Shown: positions 9,004 to 18,858 of the stretch, one piece after another
Layout of the letters: each line of letters starts with the position of its first letter
Position numbering within the stretch: position 1 is the stretch's first letter
NCBI GenBank assembly: GCA_934408705.1
Contig: CAKRVL010000005.1
Coordinates: 1-57,232, forward strand
DNA length: 57,232 nucleotides
Origin: an uncultured Blautia sp.
GTDB taxonomy: Bacteria; Bacillota; Clostridia; Lachnospirales; Lachnospiraceae
Direction: 5' to 3'
Translations under genes and position numbers: made by a program
Notes under the pieces: model-generated
The model's input: the letters and a program-made list of their open reading frames with translations, nothing else
What the model was told of the DNA's origin: nothing
Database searches by the model: none

Positions 9004-11283
9004 CTACATGCACTCTTTCACAAACTGCTGCAGTTCTTCTATGCTTCCGTATTTTTTCAGCCACAGGTCCATAAAATCAGAAGCATCTCCTGCTTTGGCA
9101 TAAACCGAAGATTTACGGCTTCCCTCATATAAATCCGTGAGAAAAATCCTGGAAAGCTCAGTCCTTACAAATCCGTTTCCATTCTGACCAAATGCCTTCA
9201 TATAATTCTCGAAAGCAGCTCCGGTCTGTCCCTCTTTTCTTTTTATATCTCCGATCACCTTATATACCTGAGCGCGCTTATCCTTACGGATCTGACTATC
9301 CTTCGCACGCTCTGCCAGCCATTCCAGCTCATCCGGCTCGCTGGTATAAACCAGCTCTGTCCGAACCTTCGCAAGCTCACCAGGATAACCGAGACGCTCC
9401 CATGCCTTTGTCAGGGCACGTTTGTAAATCTGAATATCATTATTGTCACCAGGACTTTCTGTGCTCTCCTTTTCGATCCGTTCCTGAATCTCCTGAATAA
9501 TTTCCTCCATCTCAGAGCGTGTTTTGGCGACACTGGCTCTTGCCAGATAATAATACTCCCGTACTGCCAGATTCTCTGGTAAAAGCCGGTACCACAGCCC
9601 CATAAGCCGCATTGCCCCATCCTTCTGTCCAAAATCCAGAAGCTGCTGACAGGTCTTCACTGTCTCTTTGCCATAAGGATTCAGGAATTTATCCAGCTCC
9701 AGCTGAGTGATTCCATTATTCGTCTTCTCACGGGCATCTGCAAAAACCTCAAGGGCATCTGCACATCTGCCCCTCATCCAAAGCAGCTCTCCTTTATATT
9801 TCAGGAAATATCCATCCTCCGGGAAGTCCCGCAACGCCTCGTCCATATAAAGCTCAGCTTCCACAATACCAATTCCATTGCGTGCACGCTCCATAAGAAA
9901 ACGGCTTTTAAATTTCACAAAGCCCGGAACCTTTGGATAACGCTCCATCAGCGGCTCCATTGTCTCCTCTGCCTCACGGAAGCGCTTGAATTCATAATCA
10001 CAGACAGCTCTTCTGAAAAGCTCAATATCGGCCTTCAGGCGGGCCATTTCTGTAGGGAAGGTACCTGTCTGCTCCTTCACAACCAGCATTCTCCAGGCTT
10101 TACCTATCCGCTCTGTATAAACAAGAGTCAGCATTGCTGCATAAAATAACTCGTCACTGATCTCCAGCAAAACCGGATGATAAAAGGCATAGATTCCTCC
10201 GAAATCCTCCCTGCCGATAAATGCAGCACTAAGCTGGACCTGAAAATATTTGGTGAATATTTCATTTAATTCTGTAAAATCACGCTCTTCCAACAATTGC
10301 TTTACACTGCGCTTGCTGCTGGAAATATGCGCCTCCAGATCCATCACTGTACTCTTCGCCAGCAAAAGATTGCGCTTATGCTGAAGACGGTGATTCCGCT
10401 TCGCTCCTGCCAGGGCGTATATCTTTCTCCAGATTGAATCCCTGCGCAGCTTGCCCTTACGGATTCCAGGCAGATAATCGTCACGAAGCTCTCTGTAGGT
10501 GATTCCCTCTACTGTAACCGCATCATGTGATTCTCTCTCTCCATGAGGCGGAATATAAGACCACTCATCTCCATAATGCCAGATCAGATAATCACTCATT
10601 CTGTTAGGCACCATCACCCTGGTGTCCTCAAAATTCATGTATTTCACAGGGAACATCATGTCCTTATCAAAAAGGAACGGACAGCCACCCCAGCGCATGG
10701 CATAGCGCGGACAGTCAGCCTCCTGATAAGAGTACATGATCTTCTCCAGTTTCTTCAAAGTACGGTCTTTTCCCAGAAAGGTGTAGGAAAACAGCCAGCG
10801 CAGATAAGTGGTCACAGGGATCTCCCATCGCGCCCCATAAACAACTACAAGATTTACCAATTCAGAATAGATCATCATATGAGTACGATACTTCTCATAT
10901 TCTCTGTCATCTGCCGGAATAGGATCCAGAGTCAGTACATCAATGATCTCACCGGCACTGTCACGCCCGATGATCTGATGCTTATGCAGGGCACAGCTGT
11001 CTGTGGCAACATATCTGGGGAAGGTATTGGTATAATTACGATCCACATCCACGCACTGAAGGGCGCGGTGCTCCGGAAGCACAGAGCCTGATATCTCCAC
11101 AAGCTTATTCCAGTCATCTCTTGGCATATAGATATCCACGTCATCATCCCAGGGTATGAAGCCCTCATTCCTGACAACGCCGATAGCTGTTCCTCCTGCC
11201 ATAACATATCTCAGATTATTCTCTTTACAGATCTCATCCAGCTCACGAAAAAGCTGCAACAGATGTTCCTGTTTCTCTGTCAT
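9004..11283 (-). CDS. LicD family phosphotransferase with long helical C-terminus
   Basis: A 759-aa LicD protein. Residues about 5-50 hold the family motif: LDEICKENNLRYVMAGGTAIG, then GFIPWDDDVDIYM, with the acidic cluster D46-D48 and D50 intact. LicD enzymes transfer phosphocholine or another phospho-alcohol from a CDP carrier to cell-surface glycans. After about residue 290 the chain is a long helical region resembling tetratricopeptide repeats (for example EAEETMEPLMERYPKVPGFVKFKSRFL), probably a scaffold. GAGAGGATAACC precedes the ATG. Only 3 bp separate it from the cytidylyltransferase fusion upstream, which could supply its CDP-activated donor. Donor and acceptor are unknown. Confidence 0.87.
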   Translation of the reverse strand: MTEKQEHLLQLFRELDEICKENNLRYVMAGGTAIGVVRNEGFIPWDDDVDIYMPRDDWNKLVEISGSVLPEHRALQCVDVDRNYTNTFPRYVATDSCALHKHQIIGRDSAGEIIDVLTLDPIPADDREYEKYRTHMMIYSELVNLVVVYGARWEIPVTTYLRWLFSYTFLGKDRTLKKLEKIMYSYQEADCPRYAMRWGGCPFLFDKDMMFPVKYMNFEDTRVMVPNRMSDYLIWHYGDEWSYIPPHGERESHDAVTVEGITYRELRDDYLPGIRKGKLRRDSIWRKIYALAGAKRNHRLQHKRNLLLAKSTVMDLEAHISSSKRSVKQLLEERDFTELNEIFTKYFQVQLSAAFIGREDFGGIYAFYHPVLLEISDELFYAAMLTLVYTERIGKAWRMLVVKEQTGTFPTEMARLKADIELFRRAVCDYEFKRFREAEETMEPLMERYPKVPGFVKFKSRFLMERARNGIGIVEAELYMDEALRDFPEDGYFLKYKGELLWMRGRCADALEVFADAREKTNNGITQLELDKFLNPYGKETVKTCQQLLDFGQKDGAMRLMGLWYRLLPENLAVREYYYLARASVAKTRSEMEEIIQEIQERIEKESTESPGDNNDIQIYKRALTKAWERLGYPGELAKVRTELVYTSEPDELEWLAERAKDSQIRKDKRAQVYKVIGDIKRKEGQTGAAFENYMKAFGQNGNGFVRTELSRIFLTDLYEGSRKSSVYAKAGDASDFMDLWLKKYGSIEELQQFVKECM

Positions 11284-11286
11284 TGG

Positions 11287-12618
11287 TTATCCTCTCTGGT
11301 TTATGATTTCCAGAATGTCTGCCAGTGTCTCTGATTCCTCATTAAAAAGTCTGGTACATTCTGTTCTCTCGTCACTGATCATAATAAGCAGCTCCTGTAA
11401 AAGGTAACGAAGCCCGTTTCCTTCAAAGTTAAAACAGAACCGCTTTAAGCCCTTGCTATCATCAATTTTCGCCTCAAAGTATCCTGTATTCCACCAGTCT
11501 CCCGGAATGGTAACACGCCCCTTCGTGCCGATCACAACAAATTCGTCCTCCACATCAACTGTGGTGCCAATCTCAATAGTAGCAAGCGCATCCTTATATT
11601 TCATGGTAATCATATCGTAAATGCAGTTTCCGGACTTATCCTTCACTACATTGGACTTCACTTCCCGGTAATCCTGCCCTAATATCTTGATAATGGCACA
11701 TAAGGGCAGCACCGCTGTCTCCTGAAAGCTTCTCCCACCTTCAAAGTGATCCTGGGAAATAGAGCATTTCACACACACAATATCTCCCACAAGCGCACTG
11801 TGAGTCTGCCATACAAGCTGATTAAACGCCCTGAGATACACCAGATTGATCTTCTCAACGAGAAGCACCTGCTTCGCTGCTGCAAGGGCAAACAGATCCT
11901 TCAGCTTCTCCTTATTCCCAGTCATGGGCGCATCGCTGATCACATATTTACCACGCTCCAGGGCTCTGCGGATATATTTCTCCCGTTTCTTCTGTTCGGT
12001 CTTAATATATACCATATCAACCTGGGACAAAAAGCAATCAAAGCCTTCTTCCCATTCCCTGGTATCCCCTTTCACACTGTAATAGGAGTCCAGCTCATAT
12101 TTGTCACAAAAGGACTCTGCCGCCGTTGCATTCTCAGAAAAAACACATTCCACATGGAGGCCGCTGACATATTTAGTCTCCCATACAATGCCATTATCCT
12201 GGTCATCATCTGTGACTACGCCCACTGTATAGGTAGTGCCCTCCCCACGCAGCTTGGTGCTGGAAATATTCTTGGTTCTCTCCAGATATTTCACATCGCA
12301 GTAGTTCTTCAGATAATCAAACTTGCCCCTCCAGTCAGAGCCCAGAACAAGAAGGTCTATCTTATACTTAATGATATCACTGAGCTTCTGTCCCTGATAT
12401 TCCTCTATAATGATCTCGTCAGCAAAACCGGTACGGCGCACATTCTCAATTCTCTTCAGAAGACTGTCACGCACATTCAGCTTACCACGTTCTATATCGT
12501 AGCTCTCGCTGGTCACGCCCACGATCAGATAATCGCCCAGTGCCTTCGCTCTTTTTAAAATATTATAATGCCCTTCGTGGAACAGGTCAAAGGTTCCATA
12601 GGTAATTACTTTTTTCAT
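11287..12618 (-). CDS. Cytidylyltransferase (TagD-type) fused to Gfo/Idh/MocA-like domain
   Basis: A 443-aa two-domain protein. Residues 1-130 are a TagD/GCT-type cytidylyltransferase: VITYGTFDLFHEGH (HxGH at 14-17), a GSDWRGKFD segment, and ERTKNISSTKLR. These enzymes make CDP-glycerol or a related CDP-alcohol. From about residue 131 a second domain resembles the Gfo/Idh/MocA oxidoreductases (VEKINLVYLRAFNQLVW, VGDIVCVKCSIS, GTKGRVTIPGDWWNTGYFE). Its first strand-turn reads VGVVTDDDQDNG instead of GxGxxG, and the usual EKP is EKI, so NAD binding may be weakened or lost. AGGGGAAA precedes the ATG. It opens the operon with the LicD gene. A single polypeptide could couple oxidation or reduction of a polyol to CDP activation. 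Confidence 0.82.
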   Translation of the reverse strand: MKKVITYGTFDLFHEGHYNILKRAKALGDYLIVGVTSESYDIERGKLNVRDSLLKRIENVRRTGFADEIIIEEYQGQKLSDIIKYKIDLLVLGSDWRGKFDYLKNYCDVKYLERTKNISSTKLRGEGTTYTVGVVTDDDQDNGIVWETKYVSGLHVECVFSENATAAESFCDKYELDSYYSVKGDTREWEEGFDCFLSQVDMVYIKTEQKKREKYIRRALERGKYVISDAPMTGNKEKLKDLFALAAAKQVLLVEKINLVYLRAFNQLVWQTHSALVGDIVCVKCSISQDHFEGGRSFQETAVLPLCAIIKILGQDYREVKSNVVKDKSGNCIYDMITMKYKDALATIEIGTTVDVEDEFVVIGTKGRVTIPGDWWNTGYFEAKIDDSKGLKRFCFNFEGNGLRYLLQELLIMISDERTECTRLFNEESETLADILEIINQRG

Positions 12619-12753
12619 ATTATTTTCCCCTGTAAGAAATCCGAAGCAGTTACCGTTCCATACGTTTCCCAGGCGTATGTAAAGACAACTCCCCTCTAAA
12701 CGATAACCTTAAATATGTTAAGTATAACACAATTTGCATAGTAAGTCATTATG

Positions 12754-12782
12754 AAAAAAGACAATCCCTGACTAGGACTGTC
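12754..12782 (-). terminator. Rho-independent terminator of the acyltransferase gene
   Basis: Read on the reverse strand: GACAGTCC, a 7-nt loop, GGATTGTC, then TTTTTTC. The 8-bp stem has one G-U pair. The acyltransferase stop codon (TAG, 12772-12774) lies in the loop, so it ends that transcription unit tightly. Confidence 0.75.
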
Positions 12783-13929
12783 CTTCTCCATGCGTTTCTT
12801 TCTCCTCTGTATCCAGTGTTGCAGCCAGCTCCTCAATAGCCATACGCCGCTGCGCCAGTATTTCAAACCGATCTTCCTCATCGTTATCATACTCGTCTTC
12901 CAGACCTTCATCCTCTACCTTCTTCTCACGCTTAAAAAGAAGGAATGTGATCAGTCCCATAATGTTAGTATAGATCCAGTCTACCGGAAGACTTCCAAGA
13001 ATCAGTACAAGCAGCACTGATACTCCAAACAGTGCCCACAGATTCATCAGCTGGGGGATATTCAGGATCTTAAGCCCATTCATCAGGATCAAAATAGGAT
13101 AATGGAAAAAGTATATTCCCATTGTATTGCGTCCAAGAAAAATAAATGGGTGCCGCTTATCCGGCATCAGTACCAGCAATGCAAAGATGACAGTAAAAGA
13201 TATGAGATACATCATACCTCTCACCACCATTCCCTCTACATTATCCATCCCGCTGGCAAGATATGAATGATTGCCACGGAAAAGATCTACCGGGATATTA
13301 TTTCCGATCATATAGTTAGTTGCTATAAACAACAGAATGATCACAAAAAGCGCTACTACAATTTTGCCCTTAAACTTGCGGATCACCTTAGTATATTCGC
13401 TCTTCCACAGATAGCCTGCCACAAAGAAGGGAAAAAATACCACAATTCTGGAAGCAGATAAAAATGTACTGAATTCCATTCTGGTACCTGCCCACAATGC
13501 AAATGCAATGCTCAGCGGTATTATAAACCGGATTCTGCCAAAGGCTTCGATAGTCAGACGGTACACAAACAGTGCCAGTACATACCACATAACCGTTCCT
13601 GATGGTCTGAGAAGCTCATAGCTCATATTATTTCCAAGCCATATCTGTGCTGCCCAGGTAAGTGTGTAGCCCAGAATGTAGGGAAGCAATAAATTCTTAA
13701 CATTCTTTAACACATCCTGAGGTTTCTTGGACAGATAGCCGGAAATAAAGATAAATGCCGGCATATGAAATATAGTGATCCCATACCAGACAAAGCGCAC
13801 GACCTGATCTGCTTTCACCAGCTGGAATGCAATAATGTGATTAAAAACCACCAGGAAAATCAAAAATATTTTTATATTGTCTACAAGATAAGAATATGGG
13901 ATTTCCTGTTCCTTCGTATTCTTGCTCAT
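12772..13929 (-). CDS. Acyltransferase family 3 membrane protein (fucose-4-O-acetylase-like)
   Basis: A polytopic membrane O-acyltransferase (COG3594/Acyl_transf_3 type), about 385 aa from the preferred start. The opening YLVDNIKIFLIFLVVFNHII contains the characteristic histidine of the first helix. About ten hydrophobic segments follow, including FHMPAFIFISGYLSKK and NTMGIYFFHYPILILMNG. The tail is charged and acidic (EDEGLEDEYDNDEEDR). I chose the ATG at 13929 because AAAGGTGG is well placed for it; the longer frame to 13956 has none. Such proteins acetylate surface sugars at the membrane. It lies upstream of the LicD operon, with its own terminator. Confidence 0.85.
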   Translation of the reverse strand: MSKNTKEQEIPYSYLVDNIKIFLIFLVVFNHIIAFQLVKADQVVRFVWYGITIFHMPAFIFISGYLSKKPQDVLKNVKNLLLPYILGYTLTWAAQIWLGNNMSYELLRPSGTVMWYVLALFVYRLTIEAFGRIRFIIPLSIAFALWAGTRMEFSTFLSASRIVVFFPFFVAGYLWKSEYTKVIRKFKGKIVVALFVIILLFIATNYMIGNNIPVDLFRGNHSYLASGMDNVEGMVVRGMMYLISFTVIFALLVLMPDKRHPFIFLGRNTMGIYFFHYPILILMNGLKILNIPQLMNLWALFGVSVLLVLILGSLPVDWIYTNIMGLITFLLFKREKKVEDEGLEDEYDNDEEDRFEILAQRRMAIEELAATLDTEEKETHGEGQS

Positions 13930-14049
13930 TTTAGCCACCTTTATACTCTGACACAACCAATCTGGCAGTCATGTCAATTTTATGAATAAAGGATAACATA
14001 CTTTTGTGAATTTTGGAACAACTTTTTAATAAATTGAAATATTTGCCTG

Positions 14050-14934
14050 TTACTTCTCTCCAAACACCTGCTGATGCAGCTTACGTCCTGTAGGTGTTGC
14101 GGCAAGACCACCCTCGGCAGTTTCCTTCAAGGCAGCCGGCATCACATCGCCAACCTTTTTCATAGACCAGATCACTTCATCTGCAGGGATTGCACTTCTG
14201 ATTCCCGCAAGAGCAAGCTCCGCAGCCACAAATGCACCGGCCACACCAGAGGCATTTCTCTTAATGCAGGGGATCTCAACCAGTCCGGCAACAGGATCGC
14301 ACACAAGGCCCAGAATGTTCTTAAGGGCAGTAGCTATTGCAGCTTCGATCATCTCCGGAGTGCCTCCTGCAAGCTCCACGATAGCCGCGGCAGCCATGGC
14401 AGCGGCAGATCCGCACTCTGCCTGGCAGCCGCCCTGAGCACCTGCAAGACAGGCATTATTGGCAATCACCATTCCCACTGCTGAGGCAGTAAAAAGAGAC
14501 ATGACACACTCTTCCTCTGTAAGCTGATACTGCTCCTGCATCGTGAGCACTGCCGCCGGGACGATCCCACAGCTTCCGGCTGTAGGTGCTGCTACAATTC
14601 TTCCCATAGAGGCATTCAGCTCTGATACAGCCAGGGCACGATAAAGCGCTCCACCCAGAAGCGGTCCGGTAAGATTTCTGCCCTGTTCTACTGCTTCTCT
14701 CATACGATAAGCATCTCCACCGGTAAGACCGCTGGTGCTTTTCAGATCCGGGGCACTTCCCGGCTGAATGCAAGAAGCCATAACCCGGTAGTTGTCTCTC
14801 ATTTTTTCGTATACTTCCTGCTTCGTCATCTCCATCTGTTCTGCCTGCTGCTCCAGAACCAGCGCAGATAAACGACAGCCGTTTTCTTTCGCGGCTTTTA
14901 GCAGGGATTCTATTGAGTGGTAGTTTAAATCCAC
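14050..14934 (-). CDS. sdaAA: L-serine dehydratase, iron-sulfur-dependent, alpha subunit
   Basis: The catalytic subunit of the [4Fe-4S] L-serine ammonia-lyase, 294 aa, which converts serine to pyruvate and ammonia in the cytoplasm. It shows SCGIVPAAVLT, ANNACLAGAQGGCQAECGSAAA and LVCDPVAGLVEIPC, which contain the conserved cysteines including the cluster ligands. The start is a GTG (14934) preceded by AAAGGAG, 26 bp after the beta-subunit gene. Two separate subunit genes in this order are the Firmicutes arrangement. Nothing appears truncated. Confidence 0.95.
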   Translation of the reverse strand: MDLNYHSIESLLKAAKENGCRLSALVLEQQAEQMEMTKQEVYEKMRDNYRVMASCIQPGSAPDLKSTSGLTGGDAYRMREAVEQGRNLTGPLLGGALYRALAVSELNASMGRIVAAPTAGSCGIVPAAVLTMQEQYQLTEEECVMSLFTASAVGMVIANNACLAGAQGGCQAECGSAAAMAAAAIVELAGGTPEMIEAAIATALKNILGLVCDPVAGLVEIPCIKRNASGVAGAFVAAELALAGIRSAIPADEVIWSMKKVGDVMPAALKETAEGGLAATPTGRKLHQQVFGEK

Positions 14935-14960
14935 GATAAATTCTCCTTTATCAAAATTAT

Positions 14961-15620
14961 CTATACTCTCTCCAGCATGGTACTGGAGTAGATATTTTCC
15001 AGCCTGTTGATCCGTTCATTCAGCTCCTGGCTAAAATGGCTGTCACTTTCAATGGTCATTACCGCAAGTCCCCCCTTAGTCTCTCTGGACAGGTGGAAAT
15101 TACAGATATTTACACCATATTCTGCCATCAATTCTGTCACTGCCGCAATGGTTCCCGGCGCATCCTTATGAAGCACGATCAAAGCCGGATTCTGACCTGT
15201 AAGAGAAACCTCCATTCCGTTTACCCGGGTAATAAGAATATTGCCCCCACCAATGCTGCTGCCCCGAAGAGATACCTTTTCTCCATCTGCTGCAGTCAGC
15301 GTGATCTGTGCGGTATTCGGGTGCGCCCCATCCAGTTCACCTGTCTCGATTCGGATCTCAAGTCCCTCTTTCTTAGCCACATCCAGGGAAAAGCGGATGC
15401 GTTCATCATCTGTCTTCATTCCCAGAATTCCAGCCACAATAGCCTTATCCGTACCATGTCCTTTATATGTTTTTGCAAAGGAACCATGTAAAAAAATGTG
15501 AGCCTTCACGGGAGGCTTCCCCAGAAGGGCTCTGGTCACAAGACCAATCCGGGCTGCTCCTGCAGTATGTGAACTGGATGGTCCGATCATAACAGGACCA
15601 AGAATGTCAAATACATTCAT
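14961..15620 (-). CDS. sdaAB: L-serine dehydratase, iron-sulfur-dependent, beta subunit
   Basis: The beta subunit of the same enzyme, about 219 aa. The N-terminal MNVFDILGPVMIGPSSSHTAG matches the family opening. A C-terminal ACT domain is visible (GTIAAVTELMAEYGVNICNFHLSR), as expected for the small-ligand-binding part. I chose the ATG at 15620 because GAGGAAAG precedes it; upstream in-frame codons have no ribosome site. It is the first gene of the sdaAB-sdaAA pair and divergent from the stand-alone cytidylyltransferase gene. Confidence 0.95.
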   Translation of the reverse strand: MNVFDILGPVMIGPSSSHTAGAARIGLVTRALLGKPPVKAHIFLHGSFAKTYKGHGTDKAIVAGILGMKTDDERIRFSLDVAKKEGLEIRIETGELDGAHPNTAQITLTAADGEKVSLRGSSIGGGNILITRVNGMEVSLTGQNPALIVLHKDAPGTIAAVTELMAEYGVNICNFHLSRETKGGLAVMTIESDSHFSQELNERINRLENIYSSTMLERV

Positions 15621-15894
15621 ATCTACTTTCCTCTTCCATTTATTCAGAAGCGGACTCCCTTCCATCTCCGGCAGCCCGCTCTGTTATTATTTCATCATAA
15701 CATCAAATTATACTATTTACAACATGGTTTCCGGCCTTGGCATGTACGAGTTCTATATTTTCCCGTTTCTTTTCTATAAAGACTGTGGTAAAATGTCTGT
15801 ATATAAATCACCGGGAAATTTCTCACCGGCGGAAACCTGTTCGCAGGCAGGCTTCCTGACTATTTTCAGATATTTTATGAAAGGCAGACAATTC

Positions 15895-16284
15895 ATGAAA
15901 CGAGTAATTACTTACGGAACCTTCGATCTGCTTCACTATGGACATATTAATCTTCTCCGCAGGGCGAAGGCCTATGGTGACTACCTGATCGTAGCTTTAT
16001 CTACAGATGAGTTTAACTGGAATGAGAAGCACAAGAAGTGTTATTTTTCCTATGAGAAAAGGAAATCCCTGCTGGAAGCCATCCGTTATGTAGATCTGGT
16101 CATTCCCGAGGAGAACTGGGAGCAGAAGGTAAGTGATATTAAAGAATACCATGTAGATACCTTTGTTATGGGAGATGACTGGGAGGGGAAATTTGATTTC
16201 CTGAAGCCTTATTGCGATGTGGTGTATCTGCCGAGAACACCGGAGATCTCCACTACACAGATCAAAGAGGACTTACAGAAATAG
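15895..16284 (+). CDS. Glycerol-3-phosphate cytidylyltransferase-like protein (TagD-type)
   Basis: A single-domain nucleotidyltransferase of 129 aa, the normal length for TagD/TarD. It shows VITYGTFDLLHYGH (HxGH), FVMGDDWEGKFDFL and PRTPEISTTQIK, the last being the RTxxISTT motif. Such enzymes make CDP-glycerol from CTP and sn-glycerol-3-phosphate for teichoic acids or capsule. The ATG at 15895 has GAAAGGCAG at proper distance; a long in-frame extension back to 15604 overlaps the sdaAB promoter region and is unlikely to be translated. It is a close paralogue of the N-terminal domain of the fusion at 11287. It stands alone and is followed by a strong terminator. Confidence 0.9.
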   Translation: MKRVITYGTFDLLHYGHINLLRRAKAYGDYLIVALSTDEFNWNEKHKKCYFSYEKRKSLLEAIRYVDLVIPEENWEQKVSDIKEYHVDTFVMGDDWEGKFDFLKPYCDVVYLPRTPEISTTQIKEDLQK

Positions 16285-16309
16285 AGAAATAAGCTGATAA
16301 TGTTATCAC

Positions 16310-16361
16310 GCTGCGGCGGAAAAGATGTTACTTAGAGCATCCCGCCGCAGCTTTATTATTT
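16310..16361 (+). terminator. Rho-independent terminator after the cytidylyltransferase gene
   Basis: GCTGCGGCGG (16310-16319) pairs perfectly with CCGCCGCAGC (16342-16351) and is followed by TTTATTATTTT. The T-rich side favours forward transcripts, so it ends the gene at 15895-16284, which converges on the GH51 gene. Confidence 0.85.
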
Positions 16362-16373
16362 TACACGCAGGTT

Positions 16374-17921
<1,548 letters not shown>

Positions 17922-17963
17922 TTATTATTTTAATGGCACACGTTTTTTTTACCAGTTTTTTTC

Positions 17964-18003
17964 TTCCGATATAGTTGACTTTTTTTCCGATAATGATTAC
18001 AGT
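17964..18003 (+). promoter_or_regulatory. araC-type gene promoter with direct repeats
   Basis: TTGACT (17975-17980), a 17-bp spacer and TACAGT (17998-18003) form a promoter for the regulator gene. Two copies of TTCCGATA lie at 17964-17971 and 17985-17992. Their 21-bp offset is two helical turns, the usual spacing of AraC half-sites, and they flank the -35 box. Autoregulation, or joint control of the divergent arabinofuranosidase gene, is inferred. Confidence 0.5.
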
Positions 18004-18031
18004 AAACAAAAGAACAAAAAGGGGACAGACT

Positions 18032-18850
18032 ATGAATTTTTCCGATGCTTCAGACAGAAATTTTTCCATTCAGTTCTGTGAATATAACTATTTAAACCCT
18101 GACTATGACCAGATTTACCGCCCTAACGGAAGCGGCGACTATCTATTTCTGCTTTTTAAAACACCTATGAAGGTTTATCTGGAGCAAGGGTTGGAGATTT
18201 CAAAGGAAAACGCAGGTATTCTCTATGCTCCCGGTTATGAACAGCATTATAAGGCTGTTCACAGGTTTCGAAACAGTTATCTTCATTTTTCCTGTAAAGC
18301 AAATCCTGAAAAGCAATATGGAATTCCCATTAATACTGTTTTTTATCCGGGAAACTACGAAGAAATCGACGCCTGTATCCGACTGCTTCACAAGGAACAC
18401 ATCTCAAATGATTTATTTTCCGATGAATATGAGTATACTCTCTTTCAGCAGCTTATGATCACCATTGCAAGAGGACTTAGAAGTCACCAGATACATGGCA
18501 ATGGAACAGAAGGAGATAATCTTTATTCTGCTTTTCAAAAGCTCCGCCTGGAAATGCTGACAAATTACGCAAAACCATGGGACACTACAGCCCTTTGTAA
18601 AAAGGTCAGTCTGGAAAAAAGCCAGTTCTATTCCTGTTATCAGAAATTTTTCCAGAGCACTCCTCACTCAGATTTACTTCAGATTCGTATGGATAAGGCA
18701 AAGAATCTGCTGACCAATGAAGCGCTAACTGTCCAACACATTGCTCAGATGTGCGGATTTTCAGATTTTTCCCATTTCAGCAGATATTTTAAGAAACAGA
18801 CGGGATACTCTCCGGCGCAGTGGCGCAAAAAACCAGGAGAGTCCCTGTGA
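18032..18850 (+). CDS. AraC family transcriptional regulator
   Basis: A 272-aa regulator. An N-terminal cupin-like sensor half (residues about 1-150: LFLLFKTPMKVYLEQ, NAGILYAPGYEQHYK) precedes two helix-turn-helix motifs in the last 100 residues, DTTALCKKVSLEKSQFY and TVQHIAQMCGFSDFSHFSRY, followed by the standard GYSPAQWRK end. AAAAAGGGG supports the ATG at 18032 over the upstream frame starting at 17975. It is divergent from the GH51 gene and likely controls it in response to a pentose or arabino-oligosaccharide; the ligand is not evident. Confidence 0.9.
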   Translation: MNFSDASDRNFSIQFCEYNYLNPDYDQIYRPNGSGDYLFLLFKTPMKVYLEQGLEISKENAGILYAPGYEQHYKAVHRFRNSYLHFSCKANPEKQYGIPINTVFYPGNYEEIDACIRLLHKEHISNDLFSDEYEYTLFQQLMITIARGLRSHQIHGNGTEGDNLYSAFQKLRLEMLTNYAKPWDTTALCKKVSLEKSQFYSCYQKFFQSTPHSDLLQIRMDKAKNLLTNEALTVQHIAQMCGFSDFSHFSRYFKKQTGYSPAQWRKKPGESL

Positions 18851-18858
18851 CGAGCATG

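Noticed and set aside
4952..12618. Phosphonate (aminoethylphosphonate) pathway
   Set aside because: The ThDP enzyme is AHAS-like and no phosphoenolpyruvate mutase or aminotransferase gene is present.
15604..15894. N-terminal extension of the stand-alone cytidylyltransferase
   Set aside because: The extension overlaps the divergent promoter region, lacks a ribosome site and is absent from the TagD family.
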